Shown: positions 1-9,953, counted from the first letter of the stretch. The stretch is 64,000 nt of DNA from Microbulbifer sp. SAOS-129_SWC (GCF_039696035.1 NZ_CP155567.1:1669001-1733000), one strand, 5' to 3'. Program-made: numbers and translations. Notes: generated by a model not told the origin, from the sequence alone.

Positions 1-1
1 T

Positions 2-3000
2 ATCGCGGAATACCGGGCCTGGGCAAAGCACGGCAAGTTTGATTTGCAATATTTTGTCTTCGAAGCAGGTAGCTGGACCATCGGTATCGAGAACTACAGT
101 TATGCCATCTCGGCCGGTAATGATAGCGGTGCGTTTGCGATAGACCCAGACACGGGCGAGATCACGGTTGCCGACAGCAGCCAGCTGGATTATGAAAGCG
201 GTATTACCGAATACACCATCACCATCCAGGTAAGCGATGGTAACGGCAATATCGGTACGCAAACGGTTACGGTAAGTATTAACAACGTGGCCGATTCTCT
301 GAATTCCGATGCCAGCGCCCTCCATGGCGTTGCCACCGGCGACTGGACCGGCTGGAATGTCGCCTCTGCCGGGGACGTCAATGGTGATGGTTTCGACGAT
401 GTGATTGTCGGCGCACCCCAGGACGACACCAACGGCGAAGATGCCGGCCGCGCCTACGTATTGTTCGGCAATGCCAATGGTGTATTGGCGGATCTCGACA
501 CCGTTGCCTCCGGAAGCGGTGGCTTTGCGATCAATGGCCAAAGTGCCGGTGACCGGACCGGTTTCGCCGTCGGCGGTGGCGGTGATATTAACGGCGATGG
601 CCTGGACGACGTGGTGGTCGGAGCGCCTTACGCCACACCCACAGGCGATCAGGAAGGGCTCGCTTTTGTGGTATTCGGCAAGGCGGACACTGCGCCGGTG
701 GAGCTGTCGAGTATTGCGACGGAGGTCGGCAACGGGGGCTTTGTCGTTTACGGCAGTGGCTACCGCGACCACCTTGGTGGAACCATCACCGTTGGCGATG
801 TGAATGGCGATGGCCTGGCCGATGTGGCGCTGGGGGAAGTCTTCCGGCAAAGCAACGACGCCACCTATTTCTTAAATCTGAACCGACAGAAAGACGAGAG
901 TCTTGTCTATGTCGTATATGGCAAGGCGGATAGTGCCGCGGTGCGTGTGGCGGACATAGTCGATGGCTCCTATGCGGGGGGATTTGTTGTCTCAAAAACC
1001 GGTAAAACCAACACCTATGGCTGGCAATTCGGCGCTCAGGTGCTGCCGGTGGGGGACTTCAATTCCGATGGCCTGCAGGACTTTATCGTCAATCGTGGCC
1101 TGCTGGGTGACAACGAGGGGACCAATCGTCTCCTGTTCGGGTATCCGCACACTGGTGCCATCGAGTACGACACCATTTCCAGCAGCGGCTATGGCCTGTC
1201 GATCTTGCCGGAAGATGGCCATTACGGGGTAACTTCACAGAATCGACATAACGCGCTTCCCGGCTTCACGACGGCCGCGCTGGGCGACGTCAACGGCGAT
1301 GGCCTGGATGATATCGCCCTGCTGGCAGCCGACACCGGCTGTTGCAACGGTTGGCAGTACCCGCGTGCCTACATTGTATTCGGTACCTCGACGCAACAGG
1401 ATATCGACCTGGCCGAGATCGCCGCAGGTCATGGCGGTTTTGTGATTCACAACGACGCCTCGGGTGTCACGCTTAATACGGATGATGTGGTCTTTGGGGC
1501 GATCGGCGGCAGCGGTGATATTAACGGCGACGGCTACGGCGATATTATTATCGGTGACCCCTATGCCGATTCCGGCAACGGGCGCCTCTACGTGGTCTAT
1601 GGCAAGAGCGATACCGGAGCTGTTTATCTCAGTGACGTGGTCAACGACAACGGCGGATTTTATACCTCGGGTAATGGTGGCGATGGCGTCGGGCACTGGG
1701 TTGCCAGCGCGGGAGATATCAATGGTGACGGTATTGCCGATATGTTGTTCGGCGCTCCCGAAGCGGATGCCGATGGCATTACTGATTCTGGCACCCTCTA
1801 TGTCATGTTGGGCAAGGGCGCCAAGGTTACCCAGTGGGGCTCCGCCGGCGACGATAGTCTAACAGGAACCGCGGATTTTGCCGACGCGCTTGCCGGTGGC
1901 CAGGGCAATGACATTCTGCAGGGCGCCGGTGGCGAAGATGTGCTGTACGGGGGGCCCGGTGACGATACGATCATTATCTCCGACGATAAATTTGTCCGTA
2001 TCGACGGCGGACGCGGAACCGATACGCTGAAATTCGATGGCGCCGGCCTGTTCGTGAACCTGGCTGCCGCGGCGCAGCGCGTGCGCAGCATCGAAGTATT
2101 CGATATCACCGGCAGCGGCGCCAATACGCTCAGCTTCAACAAGAGTGTAAGCGGGGGCAATCGCATTATTGTCAAGGGCGATCTCGACGATAGCGTCTAC
2201 TCCACCAGCCAGCAGTGGCAACTCAGCAATACCACGGAAACGCTCGACGGCATTGTATTTGATGTCTATACCGCGGGCAGCGCCCAATTGTGGTTGCAGC
2301 ACGGCCTGTCAATTTCCATCAATGCCGCCCCCAGTATTGGCGACCAGGCGTTTAGCGTGGATGAATACAGCACTGGCGGCACAGCGCTGGGTAACGTCAG
2401 TGCTGATGCCAGTGATATTGGCGATACTGTCACCTATGCGATTGTCGCGGGTAATGAGGCGGGTTATTTCAGTATCGACAGTACCAGCGGTGAGCTGAGC
2501 CTTGCCGACAGCGTTCACCAGCTGGATTACGAGAGCGGCGCCAGCTATGGCCTGACGGTGGAGGTGACTGATTCCTACGGTCTCACTGCGCAGGGGCTTG
2601 TCACCATCGATGTCAATAATCTCAGCACCATCACCCGAAATATGCCGATGGATGCGAGTGGTGGCGGCAGTATCTGGGCCGACTGGAACTCACTGCTACC
2701 CGCGCTTGGAGAAAGTACGACGGTCGGCATGAAACACTCGCTGAACTTTGCCGATATTCCCGGGTTGCCAATCGACACCTCGTTAATGGACCTTTCCATG
2801 GCAGGTGTCTTTTCGCTGGAAACGTCTCTGCAGGTAACCGGGGGGACGGTAGAGGCGAACCTGCCGGTTCAGCTTAGTGTGAGCTATCCGGACGAGATCC
2901 AGCCCGGCGGGAGAGTGGAGCTGACGACTTCGCTTGCCTTTGCCGACGGTGCCGGATTTACCGTTACCTCCCCCTCCTTCAAAGCCGAAGCCACCGAAAC

Positions 3001-5707
3001 CCTGACGGATTATGATTTCCGGCTGACAACGGAAGTGCCGGATGTAATCAGCTCCAGTATCGACACCTACAAGGGACATATTTCCGGCGACCGTATTTCC
3101 CAGCCCTACAGCGTGGAATCTACCGGGTCTGTTAGTGCCACGAGCCAGCAGAGTGCGGACAATGCCTTGCGCCTGGAGGCTGAAATAGCGCGCCCTGCCT
3201 GGGTGAACGAGCAGGTCTTAGCGCCCGATAATTGGCTTTCCAATGCCCTGTCGCTCAATGGGGAGAAAGAGGGATGCAAAGACGGTGTGTTTGAGCCGGA
3301 AGGTGAAGACCTCTACTATAAATTGGGCTATAGCTTGTTTGACTCCTACCTCTGGGCGACCGCAGATCTGTACCAGAATTTCTCGGTAGAGCTGAGCCCC
3401 GTGGCCGTGCTCACGCTTGAAGACGGTACCAGCTACAGTTTTGATCCCCGTGAAGGCCTGGTCCTGACGCCGGATAACAGTAATGATAGCAATGGCGACG
3501 GCGTGATCGATGCCTCGCTGGACGTGAGCTTGAATCCGGTGTTCACCAATGCCACGGACTTCAACGCCATGCTGCGGGTGCCATTCAAGACCGCTGAAGT
3601 GCACTACAACCTGCAGGAGGCGCAGTGCACCAATTTCCAAGACTACAAGTTTGGAAAGGGTGGAATCTACTACGAATATGCCAAAGTGGGGCCAATGGTG
3701 GATACCGAGTTCAGTATTGACCTCGCCGATGTCAATGGCAGCGGCGACTGGCTGAGCAAGGTGTTCAGCTATTCTCTGTCCGGCATTACCTATACCGAGA
3801 AACTGTCCTTCGATCTCTGCGATGGCACTGGTACCGCCTGTGCCCCAGTTCTCAACACTCCACCGACGGCGACTGACGTGAAAGTATCTGGCAGGGTGCG
3901 CCAGGGCGAGGCGCTGGCCGGCACTTACCTCTATAGCGACACTGACGGCGACTCGGAGAGTGGCAGCAGCGTTCAATGGCAACTGGCTGTGGATGCGAAT
4001 GGGGCCGGTAGTACGCCCATCGGCGGTGCAAATGCAACCAGCTTTACCCCGAGCAGTAATTACGCCGGGAATTATCTGCAATTCTGCGTCACCCCCGCCG
4101 ATGGTATCGACAGCGGCAGCCAGGTGTGTTCGGACTGGGCGCTGGTCGAAGGTGAAATCAGCCCCGCCGTCAGTGCCGGCTTCTACAAAGCGTTACTCCT
4201 GGATGGCGCCGGTCAATATGCGCGTGTGCCGATGAACAGTCTCTTCAACCCGGCCTACACCTCTTTTACCGTCGAGACCTGGCTGAAAATGGATTCGCTT
4301 TCGAGTAACGAGCAGCGGCTGGTGCAGCAGCTCGACCTATCGGGTTCCGGGCGTACGCTGCTTGGCATCCAGAGCGATGGCACGGTATTTACCCGGATGG
4401 GAGGCACCCTGCTCAATGGGGCCACGGTACTCGAGGCGGATACCTGGCACCACGCGGCAGTGAGTTTCGATCAGGCCACCTCCACCGTGCGCCTGTACCT
4501 CGATGGCGAACTGGAAGCCGAGGACGTGCGCAGTGCGGGAAGCTCCTTTGGCGACCTGGTACTGGGCGTCAATAAAAATCTCTCTGGAAGTTATTTCGCC
4601 GGTGCCCTGGACGAAACCCGAGTCTGGACCGCGGCGCGCGACCAGGCGGAGATACAGCGGGATATGGCGTTGAGCGTTTCCGCCGATGAAGCCAACCTGC
4701 TGCTGTATTTCAATTACGACGATGGAGACAGCAATAGCCTGGCCGATGTCACCGGGAATTTTGCCGGGGACCTCTACAACGCGCCGGTGTATACCTTCAG
4801 CACAGAAAAGGGCTTGAGCCTGGATGGCGATGGGGACTACGCCGAAGTATCCGACAGTAGCGATCTTGAATTTGGTAACGGGAGTTTCACGGTTGAGTCC
4901 TGGGTGTATGCGGATGCCAACAGTGCAGGAGACTACCGCAACATCGTCAGTAAAAAGCTGGGTACGGGAACCGATGCCGGCTGGGTGTTGCGCCTGGGTA
5001 ACGACAACGACATCCTCAAAGCCTCATTTTTGCTGGGCGATGGCACCAACAGCAAGGGGCTGGCCAGTGACACTCCCCTGACGCTCGATACCTGGAACCA
5101 CATTGCGGTAACAGTGGATCGTGTAACCGATACGGCCCGCCTGTATGTCAATGGTGAGGAGGTGAAGTCTGTATCGCTATCCGGCATTGGCAGCGTGAAT
5201 TCCGGCACGGTCATGCGCATTGGAACCTGGAGTACCGTTACAAACGCCCCCTGGCTGGGTGAAATCGACGAGGTCCGCGTTTGGGACAAGGCCGTCAGCC
5301 AGACGGAAATTGCTGCCAATATGCACAAGAGACTCGATGCTTCTACCGACGGCCTGGTTGCCTATTACACTTTCGAAGGTGCCGAGGACGGTACGGCAAA
5401 AGACATGACGGGCAATGGCCACGACGGCAGCCTGTATGGTGATGCGGTGATAAGCGATCTGGGCATCGGCGTTGCAAGCCAGGGCAGTGGCACTCTGTCT
5501 GGAGTACTGCCGGGCGGAAACGGTATCCGCTTCCGACTCGATACCCCGCCTTCTATCGGCCAAGTGAGCATTGACAAGACGACGGGGGCGTTTTCCTACA
5601 GTCCGGCCAATGCAGCTGCAACGGGCAGCGACAGCTTCCGCTACTACGTCGTTGATGCTGATGGTCATTACAGTTACAGCGAAACCGTAAACCTCAGCCT
5701 GCAGTAG
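2..5707 (+). CDS. Giant exported FG-GAP/cadherin/LamG repeat protein, 5' end outside window
   Basis: The frame is open from base 2, so the true start lies upstream; the 1887 residues from an internal TTG at 44 are a minimum. Domains in order are a cadherin-like repeat (nt 100-290), about seven FG-GAP/integrin-alpha repeats (nt 340-1800) with DxNxDG calcium loops such as DVNGDGFDDVIVGAP, a short RTX-like glycine-Asp stretch (GGPGDDTI, near nt 1950), a second cadherin-like repeat (nt 2330-2630), a region I do not recognise, two LamG/concanavalin-like domains (nt 4200-4680 and 4815-5330; motifs TWHHAAV and TWNHIAV), and a final cadherin/VCBS-like domain (nt 5495-5700). Such proteins are secreted or surface-bound adhesins or polysaccharide binders. 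I see no C-terminal anchor. The substrate is unknown. Confidence 0.85.
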   Translation: MAEYRAWAKHGKFDLQYFVFEAGSWTIGIENYSYAISAGNDSGAFAIDPDTGEITVADSSQLDYESGITEYTITIQVSDGNGNIGTQTVTVSINNVADSLNSDASALHGVATGDWTGWNVASAGDVNGDGFDDVIVGAPQDDTNGEDAGRAYVLFGNANGVLADLDTVASGSGGFAINGQSAGDRTGFAVGGGGDINGDGLDDVVVGAPYATPTGDQEGLAFVVFGKADTAPVELSSIATEVGNGGFVVYGSGYRDHLGGTITVGDVNGDGLADVALGEVFRQSNDATYFLNLNRQKDESLVYVVYGKADSAAVRVADIVDGSYAGGFVVSKTGKTNTYGWQFGAQVLPVGDFNSDGLQDFIVNRGLLGDNEGTNRLLFGYPHTGAIEYDTISSSGYGLSILPEDGHYGVTSQNRHNALPGFTTAALGDVNGDGLDDIALLAADTGCCNGWQYPRAYIVFGTSTQQDIDLAEIAAGHGGFVIHNDASGVTLNTDDVVFGAIGGSGDINGDGYGDIIIGDPYADSGNGRLYVVYGKSDTGAVYLSDVVNDNGGFYTSGNGGDGVGHWVASAGDINGDGIADMLFGAPEADADGITDSGTLYVMLGKGAKVTQWGSAGDDSLTGTADFADALAGGQGNDILQGAGGEDVLYGGPGDDTIIISDDKFVRIDGGRGTDTLKFDGAGLFVNLAAAAQRVRSIEVFDITGSGANTLSFNKSVSGGNRIIVKGDLDDSVYSTSQQWQLSNTTETLDGIVFDVYTAGSAQLWLQHGLSISINAAPSIGDQAFSVDEYSTGGTALGNVSADASDIGDTVTYAIVAGNEAGYFSIDSTSGELSLADSVHQLDYESGASYGLTVEVTDSYGLTAQGLVTIDVNNLSTITRNMPMDASGGGSIWADWNSLLPALGESTTVGMKHSLNFADIPGLPIDTSLMDLSMAGVFSLETSLQVTGGTVEANLPVQLSVSYPDEIQPGGRVELTTSLAFADGAGFTVTSPSFKAEATETLTDYDFRLTTEVPDVISSSIDTYKGHISGDRISQPYSVESTGSVSATSQQSADNALRLEAEIARPAWVNEQVLAPDNWLSNALSLNGEKEGCKDGVFEPEGEDLYYKLGYSLFDSYLWATADLYQNFSVELSPVAVLTLEDGTSYSFDPREGLVLTPDNSNDSNGDGVIDASLDVSLNPVFTNATDFNAMLRVPFKTAEVHYNLQEAQCTNFQDYKFGKGGIYYEYAKVGPMVDTEFSIDLADVNGSGDWLSKVFSYSLSGITYTEKLSFDLCDGTGTACAPVLNTPPTATDVKVSGRVRQGEALAGTYLYSDTDGDSESGSSVQWQLAVDANGAGSTPIGGANATSFTPSSNYAGNYLQFCVTPADGIDSGSQVCSDWALVEGEISPAVSAGFYKALLLDGAGQYARVPMNSLFNPAYTSFTVETWLKMDSLSSNEQRLVQQLDLSGSGRTLLGIQSDGTVFTRMGGTLLNGATVLEADTWHHAAVSFDQATSTVRLYLDGELEAEDVRSAGSSFGDLVLGVNKNLSGSYFAGALDETRVWTAARDQAEIQRDMALSVSADEANLLLYFNYDDGDSNSLADVTGNFAGDLYNAPVYTFSTEKGLSLDGDGDYAEVSDSSDLEFGNGSFTVESWVYADANSAGDYRNIVSKKLGTGTDAGWVLRLGNDNDILKASFLLGDGTNSKGLASDTPLTLDTWNHIAVTVDRVTDTARLYVNGEEVKSVSLSGIGSVNSGTVMRIGTWSTVTNAPWLGEIDEVRVWDKAVSQTEIAANMHKRLDASTDGLVAYYTFEGAEDGTAKDMTGNGHDGSLYGDAVISDLGIGVASQGSGTLSGVLPGGNGIRFRLDTPPSIGQVSIDKTTGAFSYSPANAAATGSDSFRYYVVDADGHYSYSETVNLSLQ

Positions 5708-6204
5708 TTCCTCGAACCCGCTATAGTCGCGAGCCTGTCTACCATTCAGGTGGCCAGGCTCGCGCAGATCCTGGCTACTGATCTCCTGAATTATTGGGAG
5801 TCAGTAGCTGCTGTTGCACAGTGTCAGCAGCCCACCACTTCAGGTTTCGATATGCAGCGCGGCGGTGAAACCAGCGGCGCTGGATACCCCATTGTTTATC
5901 CAATCTATACATGTGCCAGTTTGGTCTGGCGGTTGCGGTCAGATAGTTTCGCTGCGACAGCCGGATACCGTGCGCTGTGATTGTCACCGGCAGCTAGATA
6001 CGGAATATAGGAATGGTGTCGAATGGTTGGGGCCGTTGCGCACCGGCCGGATGCAAGCGGCGCCGGCAATGGTGATTCCCGCAGATGCCGAGCCGGCCGG
6101 TACAGCAGAAGATTGTCGAGCGGTACTACACGCTGATAAACAAACTTTCTGGAAGCGGAGTAGCTGGGTAAGAAAGTCAAGCAGCAGCTGGCCGCGAGCC
6201 GGCG
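5708..6204. other. Intergenic region between convergent genes
   Basis: About 500 bases lie between the 3' ends of the repeat protein and the cyclase. Short open frames here have no recognisable content and overlap one another on both strands. Apart from the inverted repeat listed separately I see nothing functional. Confidence 0.6.
5728..5764. terminator. Perfect 10-bp inverted repeat after the repeat-protein gene
   Basis: CGCGAGCCTG at 5728-5737 is repeated as its exact complement at 5755-5764, with a small inner ACC/GGT pairing in the 17-base loop. It starts 21 bases after the stop codon at 5707. No T-run follows, so it is a possible terminator or mRNA-end hairpin rather than a textbook intrinsic terminator. 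Confidence 0.4.
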
Positions 6205-7599
6205 CTACATGATGACCTTGCCTTTCAGTGTCTTGGCCGCTTTTTCCAGCGCCTGCAGTACCCGGTCCTTGTCGTAGTTGCGCACCTTGTCCAGATCCAG
6301 GTGCATGGAGAAGCCGGGCGCGTGGTCTTCCAGGTAGCCCTGCTGGCCGCCGAGATTCTTGCGCAGGTCGGTAACCTGGTAGACCTTCACCGGGGTACTG
6401 AAGCCTTTTACGGTGACGTGGCCCTTGTCGCGGCACATGACTGAATGCTTGATCAGTGCCCAGGTCTCGTGGCTGATCAGGATCTCACCCGGTTGCGCCG
6501 CGCCCTCGAGGCGTGCGGCAAGATTCACGTGGGTGCCCATGACCGTGTAAGACTGGTAGTTGGCGGTGCCGAAAATGCCCACGGTGCAGTAGCCGGTGTT
6601 GATGCCCATGCGCACCTGCAGCGGGCGGGCAATGCCCTTGTTGTACCACTCCTGCTTCATTTCCCGCACGCGCTTGCGCATGGCCAGCGCCATCGCCACA
6701 CAACGCAGCGCGTCCGACTTGGGGCCCTTGCTGTCGTCGTCGCCGAACACCACCATCACCGCATCGCCGATGAATTTGTCGATGGTGCCGCCGTACTGGC
6801 CGGCGATGCGCGCCATTTCCGACAGGTAACTGTTGAGCAGCTGGGTGAAGGTCTCCGCTTCCAGCTCTTCGGTCAGCTGGCTGAAATCCTTGATATCGGA
6901 GAAGAACACCGTGAGTAGTTTGCGCTCGGTGGCCAGCTCGTTCTCGCGCCCGTTGGTCACTGCCCGCCACAGACGCTGCGGCAGGTATTTGGACAGCTTG
7001 TAGGTGCGCATGCGCCCGGTGTACTGCTCCTGGCTCAGGTCGCGATGGGCCTTCTTGAGCGTGGCGATCTGTTTGTGGGTATAAAAGGCGTAGGCGCAGA
7101 AATAGGTAAAGACGCCGATCAGGCTGGCGGCACTGATGGTCAGGTCTGAATTTACGATCAGCGTCGGCTGGTGAATCAGGTAGCCGCCGCCGACACCCAG
7201 CAGCAGGCCGGTATTGTGCTCGAACCAGCGGCGGCCACCGCCCTCGGTCAGCGCATTGAACTGCACCATGGTCACAAACAGCAGCGAGGGCAGCAGGTTG
7301 AAGTTGGCCAGGGCGATGGCCACCCCGATCAGGGTGGCGTCGAAGAACGACAGCACGCGGCGCGTTTGCGCGGCGCTGGCACCGGTCTGGCGCCGGCTGA
7401 TCAGGAAGGCCACTACGGTATAGACCAGCAGCGTGACCGCCATGCCCAGCGTGATCAGCTTGTCCAGACGCCAGGGCGCGGACCAGCTGACCGCGTTGAC
7501 CAGGGTTCCGGCGGCGGCAAAGCAGATCAGGGTGCGGAAGTAGAACGGGTAACGATGGTCAATACGCTGCCCGCTGGTTCCCTCAGGCTGGTCCGGCAT
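6205..7599 (-). CDS. Membrane-bound class III adenylate/guanylate cyclase with MASE2-like sensor
   Basis: This 464-residue protein probably makes cAMP (or cGMP) at the inner membrane. Residues about 15-180 hold several hydrophobic helices that begin with HRYPFYFRTL and contain FNLLPSLLFVTMVQFN, which fits the MASE2 membrane sensor domain. The C-terminal cyclase domain (about 225-410) has the metal-binding motif FSDIKDFS, the second Asp in KFIGDAVMVVFGDD, and the MGTHVNLAARLEG helix typical of class III catalytic cores. The gene is convergent with the upstream repeat protein and divergent from ydjA. The start has only a weak ribosome-binding site. Substrate (ATP or GTP) cannot be settled from the motifs alone. 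Confidence 0.88.
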   Translation of the reverse strand: MPDQPEGTSGQRIDHRYPFYFRTLICFAAAGTLVNAVSWSAPWRLDKLITLGMAVTLLVYTVVAFLISRRQTGASAAQTRRVLSFFDATLIGVAIALANFNLLPSLLFVTMVQFNALTEGGGRRWFEHNTGLLLGVGGGYLIHQPTLIVNSDLTISAASLIGVFTYFCAYAFYTHKQIATLKKAHRDLSQEQYTGRMRTYKLSKYLPQRLWRAVTNGRENELATERKLLTVFFSDIKDFSQLTEELEAETFTQLLNSYLSEMARIAGQYGGTIDKFIGDAVMVVFGDDDSKGPKSDALRCVAMALAMRKRVREMKQEWYNKGIARPLQVRMGINTGYCTVGIFGTANYQSYTVMGTHVNLAARLEGAAQPGEILISHETWALIKHSVMCRDKGHVTVKGFSTPVKVYQVTDLRKNLGGQQGYLEDHAPGFSMHLDLDKVRNYDKDRVLQALEKAAKTLKGKVIM

Positions 7600-7853
7600 C
7601 TGGGTATTCTTATGTCCTAATTCTAATCGTTCGGGAAATGACCGATTTGCTACGGCGATTTTCCGGCGGGATTGGCCCCGTCTTATCTGTTCTCTCGATC
7701 AAACGCTGGTCGAGGAAAGGAAGTGTACTCCGCCAGAGCAAATAATGCGAAACCCTTGTGCGCCCGTCGGCAGACAAGTGGATGATCGGTCGATATGCGC
7801 TGCCGCGGGCCCTGCGTTAGAATCCGCGCTCACGATTCTGACCGGAGAACCCA

Positions 7854-8420
7854 ATGGACGCGCTGACCGCCCTGCACACCCGAGTATCCTGTGGCCTGCT
7901 GACCGACCCGGCCCCCAGCGTCGAACAGCGCCAGAACATCTTCCGCGCTGCGCTGCGCGCCGCCGATCACGGCTGCCTGCGCCCGTGGCGCTTTCTGGTG
8001 GTCGAAGGCGAGGCCCGCGAGCGCCTGGGCGAGCTGTTTCTGCGCGCCGCCGAGCACGAGGCCAGCGAGCCCCTTGCCGAGGCCCAGCGCCAGCGCACCC
8101 TCGCCATGCCGCTGCGCGCACCGCTGATCGTCGTCGCCATCACCCGGCTGCAGAAGCACCCCAAGGTGCCGGAGCTGGAGCAGCACCTGTCCACCGCCGG
8201 CGCCGTGCAGGCCATGCTGACCGCCGCCTTCGCCCAGGACATCGGCGCCTACTGGCGCACCGGACCGCTGGCCTACAACCCGGTAGTGGCCGAGGGCCTG
8301 GGGCTGGCCGACAACGAACGTATCGACGGCTTCCTGTACTGCGGCACCCGCCAGAAAGCCGTGCGCCAGGCCCCGAACCTGCCGGTAGAGGATTTCTTTG
8401 CCCCCTGGGATGCACAATAG
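7854..8420 (+). CDS. ydjA: YdjA-type nitroreductase family protein
   Basis: The 188-residue protein matches the small YdjA branch of the FMN-dependent nitroreductases: an N-terminal RVSCGLL in place of the usual RRS motif, then a helix leading to DHGCLRPWRFLVVEG and a C-terminal GFLYCGT strand. These are cytoplasmic homodimeric NAD(P)H:FMN oxidoreductases of uncertain physiological substrate. An AGGAGA-like site (about 7842) precedes the ATG. It stands alone, divergent from the cyclase gene. The length is normal for the family. Confidence 0.85.
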   Translation: MDALTALHTRVSCGLLTDPAPSVEQRQNIFRAALRAADHGCLRPWRFLVVEGEARERLGELFLRAAEHEASEPLAEAQRQRTLAMPLRAPLIVVAITRLQKHPKVPELEQHLSTAGAVQAMLTAAFAQDIGAYWRTGPLAYNPVVAEGLGLADNERIDGFLYCGTRQKAVRQAPNLPVEDFFAPWDAQ

Positions 8421-8493
8421 GGGTTGCACTGGCGCCGCTGTTTATGTAAAGTGCGCGCTCGCTGGACGGGAGCTATGTTCCTGATTAGCAAGA

Positions 8494-8530
8494 CAATTTT
8501 CCCCATAACCGCAGTGCGGCGGGAAAATTG
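8494..8530. repeat. Inverted repeat between ydjA and tRNA-Ser
   Basis: CAATTTTCCC (8494-8503) and GGGAAAATTG (8521-8530) are exact complements, with an inner CCGC/GCGG stem in the loop. It could end ydjA transcription or take part in tRNA promoter control; it lacks a T-run. Confidence 0.5.
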
Positions 8531-8583
8531 GACGCAGGCGTGCAGAGCGGCCCACAGACCGCCAAAACGCGACAATCAGTTTC

Positions 8584-8671
8584 GGTGAGGTGTCCGAGTG
8601 GTCGAAGGAGCACGCCTGGAAAGTGTGTATGTCGCAAGGCATCGAGGGTTCGAATCCCTCCCTCACCGCCA
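8584..8671 (+). tRNA. tRNA-Ser(GGA)
   Basis: An 88-base class II tRNA including the encoded CCA. The acceptor arms GGTGAGG and CCTCACC pair perfectly, the anticodon stem CACGC/GTGTG encloses loop CTGGAAA with anticodon GGA at 8618-8620, a long variable arm follows, and the T arm contains GGTTCGAATCC. A strong terminator follows directly. Confidence 0.97.
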
Positions 8672-8677
8672 TTAAAC

Positions 8678-8707
8678 AAAAAAGCCCGGCAAATGCCGGG
8701 CTTTTTT
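8678..8707 (+). terminator. Intrinsic terminator of tRNA-Ser
   Basis: Thirteen-base arms (AAAAAAGCCCGGC and its complement) flank a 4-base AAAT loop and end in a T-run. Part of it is copied in the tandem repeat that follows. Confidence 0.93.
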
Positions 8708-9072
8708 GTTTAACCGCGTTGCGGGCAGGGTGAGAACCCTCGCCGGGTTCGACCAACTCGCGCCAGCGAGTTGGGACCGAGGCGCCTGCGCCGAGCCCGT
8801 AGGGGCAAAACACGCTTCAGCGTGTTTTGAGTCCATCCCTCCCGGAATCTCACTCCGATTCCGATTCAGGCAAATGCCGGGCTTTTTTGTTTAATCGCGT
8901 TGCGGGCAGGGTGAGAACCCTCGCCGGGTTCGACCAGCTCGCGCCAGCGAGTTGGGACCGAGGCGCTTACGCCGAGCCCGCAGGGGCAAAACGCGCTCCA
9001 GCGTGTTTTGAGTCCATCCCTCGCGGAAATACACTCCGATACCGATTCAGGTAAATGCCGGACTGTTTTGTA
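8690..9072. repeat. 181-bp tandem repeat (about 2.1 copies) composed of hairpins
   Basis: Unit 1 begins at 8690, unit 2 at 8871 and a decayed third copy at 9052, giving a period of exactly 181. Each unit starts with the terminator half CAAATGCCGGGC and carries a row of short palindromes, including CCAACTCG/CGAGTTGG (8753-8774), AAAACACGC/GCGTGTTTT (8807-8828) and GGAAT/ATTCC. The copies differ at scattered bases. Open frames in both directions are by-products of the repeat and not genes. Confidence 0.85.
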
Positions 9073-9104
9073 TTCTTCGCTCCGCCCCTTCAGCAGCACT
9101 GCCT

Positions 9105-9953
9105 TTAGAACGAAAACTTTATGCCGGCAAAGACTCCGCTCAAATTCAGATCGGAAAGTAGCGGGGAGTCGTCAAATTCCCAGTCCAGGTAGCGGTAGCC
9201 ACCCACATAGTCGAATCGGTTGCACCGGTAGCTGATGGCCGCCAGGGCCTGCCAGGTATAATCGCTTTCCCCGGTACCCACGTCGGCGTAGTAGGTCAGG
9301 TACCAGCGGTCAGTAAGATCCGTTTTTCCCCGGAGGCCGACAACCCCGTCCCATACATCACCGGAGTCGGAAATTCTGAAGTCGGCGAGTTCGTCGATGT
9401 TGGTATCGATGTCCAGGTCCAGCCATAGATAGCGCGCTCCGAGGGTGACGTTGAACCTGGATGTCTCTGACTGGTAGACGCGGTAGGCTCCGCCGAGGGT
9501 AGTAACAAAGCCCTTGAGGTCAATGTCGGCTCTCACGCGGAACGCCTCTGGGCCCAGGTCGATGGTCTGGCGGATATTGTCGGACACATCCAGATAGATG
9601 AGGTTCGAGTAGGCTGTCCACTTGCCCCGCGTCGCGGCCAGCGTACCCATAAAGCCGAACTTCAGGTCTTTCACGAGTTCATCAAAACTGATATCGATCT
9701 TGTCACCGGTCGCGGTGTCGCCGCCGACACTGGCACCCCAGAGATAGACCTCGGCGCCAACCAGCCAGTGGTCCGGAGGGCCGCCGCCAAAGGTCTCATA
9801 GCGTGGCTGGCTTTGCGCCTGTGTGAGACCGAATGGAAATGCCGTCAGGAATAGCACCAGGATAAGGCGCAAAGGTGTCCGGTACTGTCGGTAACAGCGC
9901 GCGGTCGGGATCTGGGCGAAGGCAGGTGAGGCCGGGCTGTTGCGTAATTTCAT
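9105..9953 (-). CDS. Outer-membrane beta-barrel protein of unknown function
   Basis: The mature protein shows alternating aromatic/hydrophobic strands (for example GAEVYLWGASVG, GFMGTLAATRG, LTYYADVGTG, YVGGYRYLDWEF) and ends GVFAGIKFSF, with the terminal Phe favoured by the BAM complex. I chose the ATG at 9953 rather than the in-frame start at 10076, because the N-terminus then leads into the hydrophobic stretch RLILVLFLTAF with a likely signal-peptidase site after TQAQ. The n-region is unusually long (about 28 residues) and no clear ribosome-binding site is visible, so the start is uncertain. Function is unknown; it looks like a small OmpW/OmpA-type barrel. Confidence 0.75.
   Translation of the reverse strand: MKLRNSPASPAFAQIPTARCYRQYRTPLRLILVLFLTAFPFGLTQAQSQPRYETFGGGPPDHWLVGAEVYLWGASVGGDTATGDKIDISFDELVKDLKFGFMGTLAATRGKWTAYSNLIYLDVSDNIRQTIDLGPEAFRVRADIDLKGFVTTLGGAYRVYQSETSRFNVTLGARYLWLDLDIDTNIDELADFRISDSGDVWDGVVGLRGKTDLTDRWYLTYYADVGTGESDYTWQALAAISYRCNRFDYVGGYRYLDWEFDDSPLLSDLNLSGVFAGIKFSF

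Noticed and set aside
8690..9072. Possible CRISPR array
   Set aside because: Units are 181 bp, contiguous and nearly identical over their whole length, with no spacer-repeat alternation and no cas genes.
8485..9099. Open frames through the tRNA-Ser and 181-bp repeat region
   Set aside because: They read through the tRNA, the terminator and the repeat palindromes on both strands; the apparent peptides repeat because the DNA repeats.
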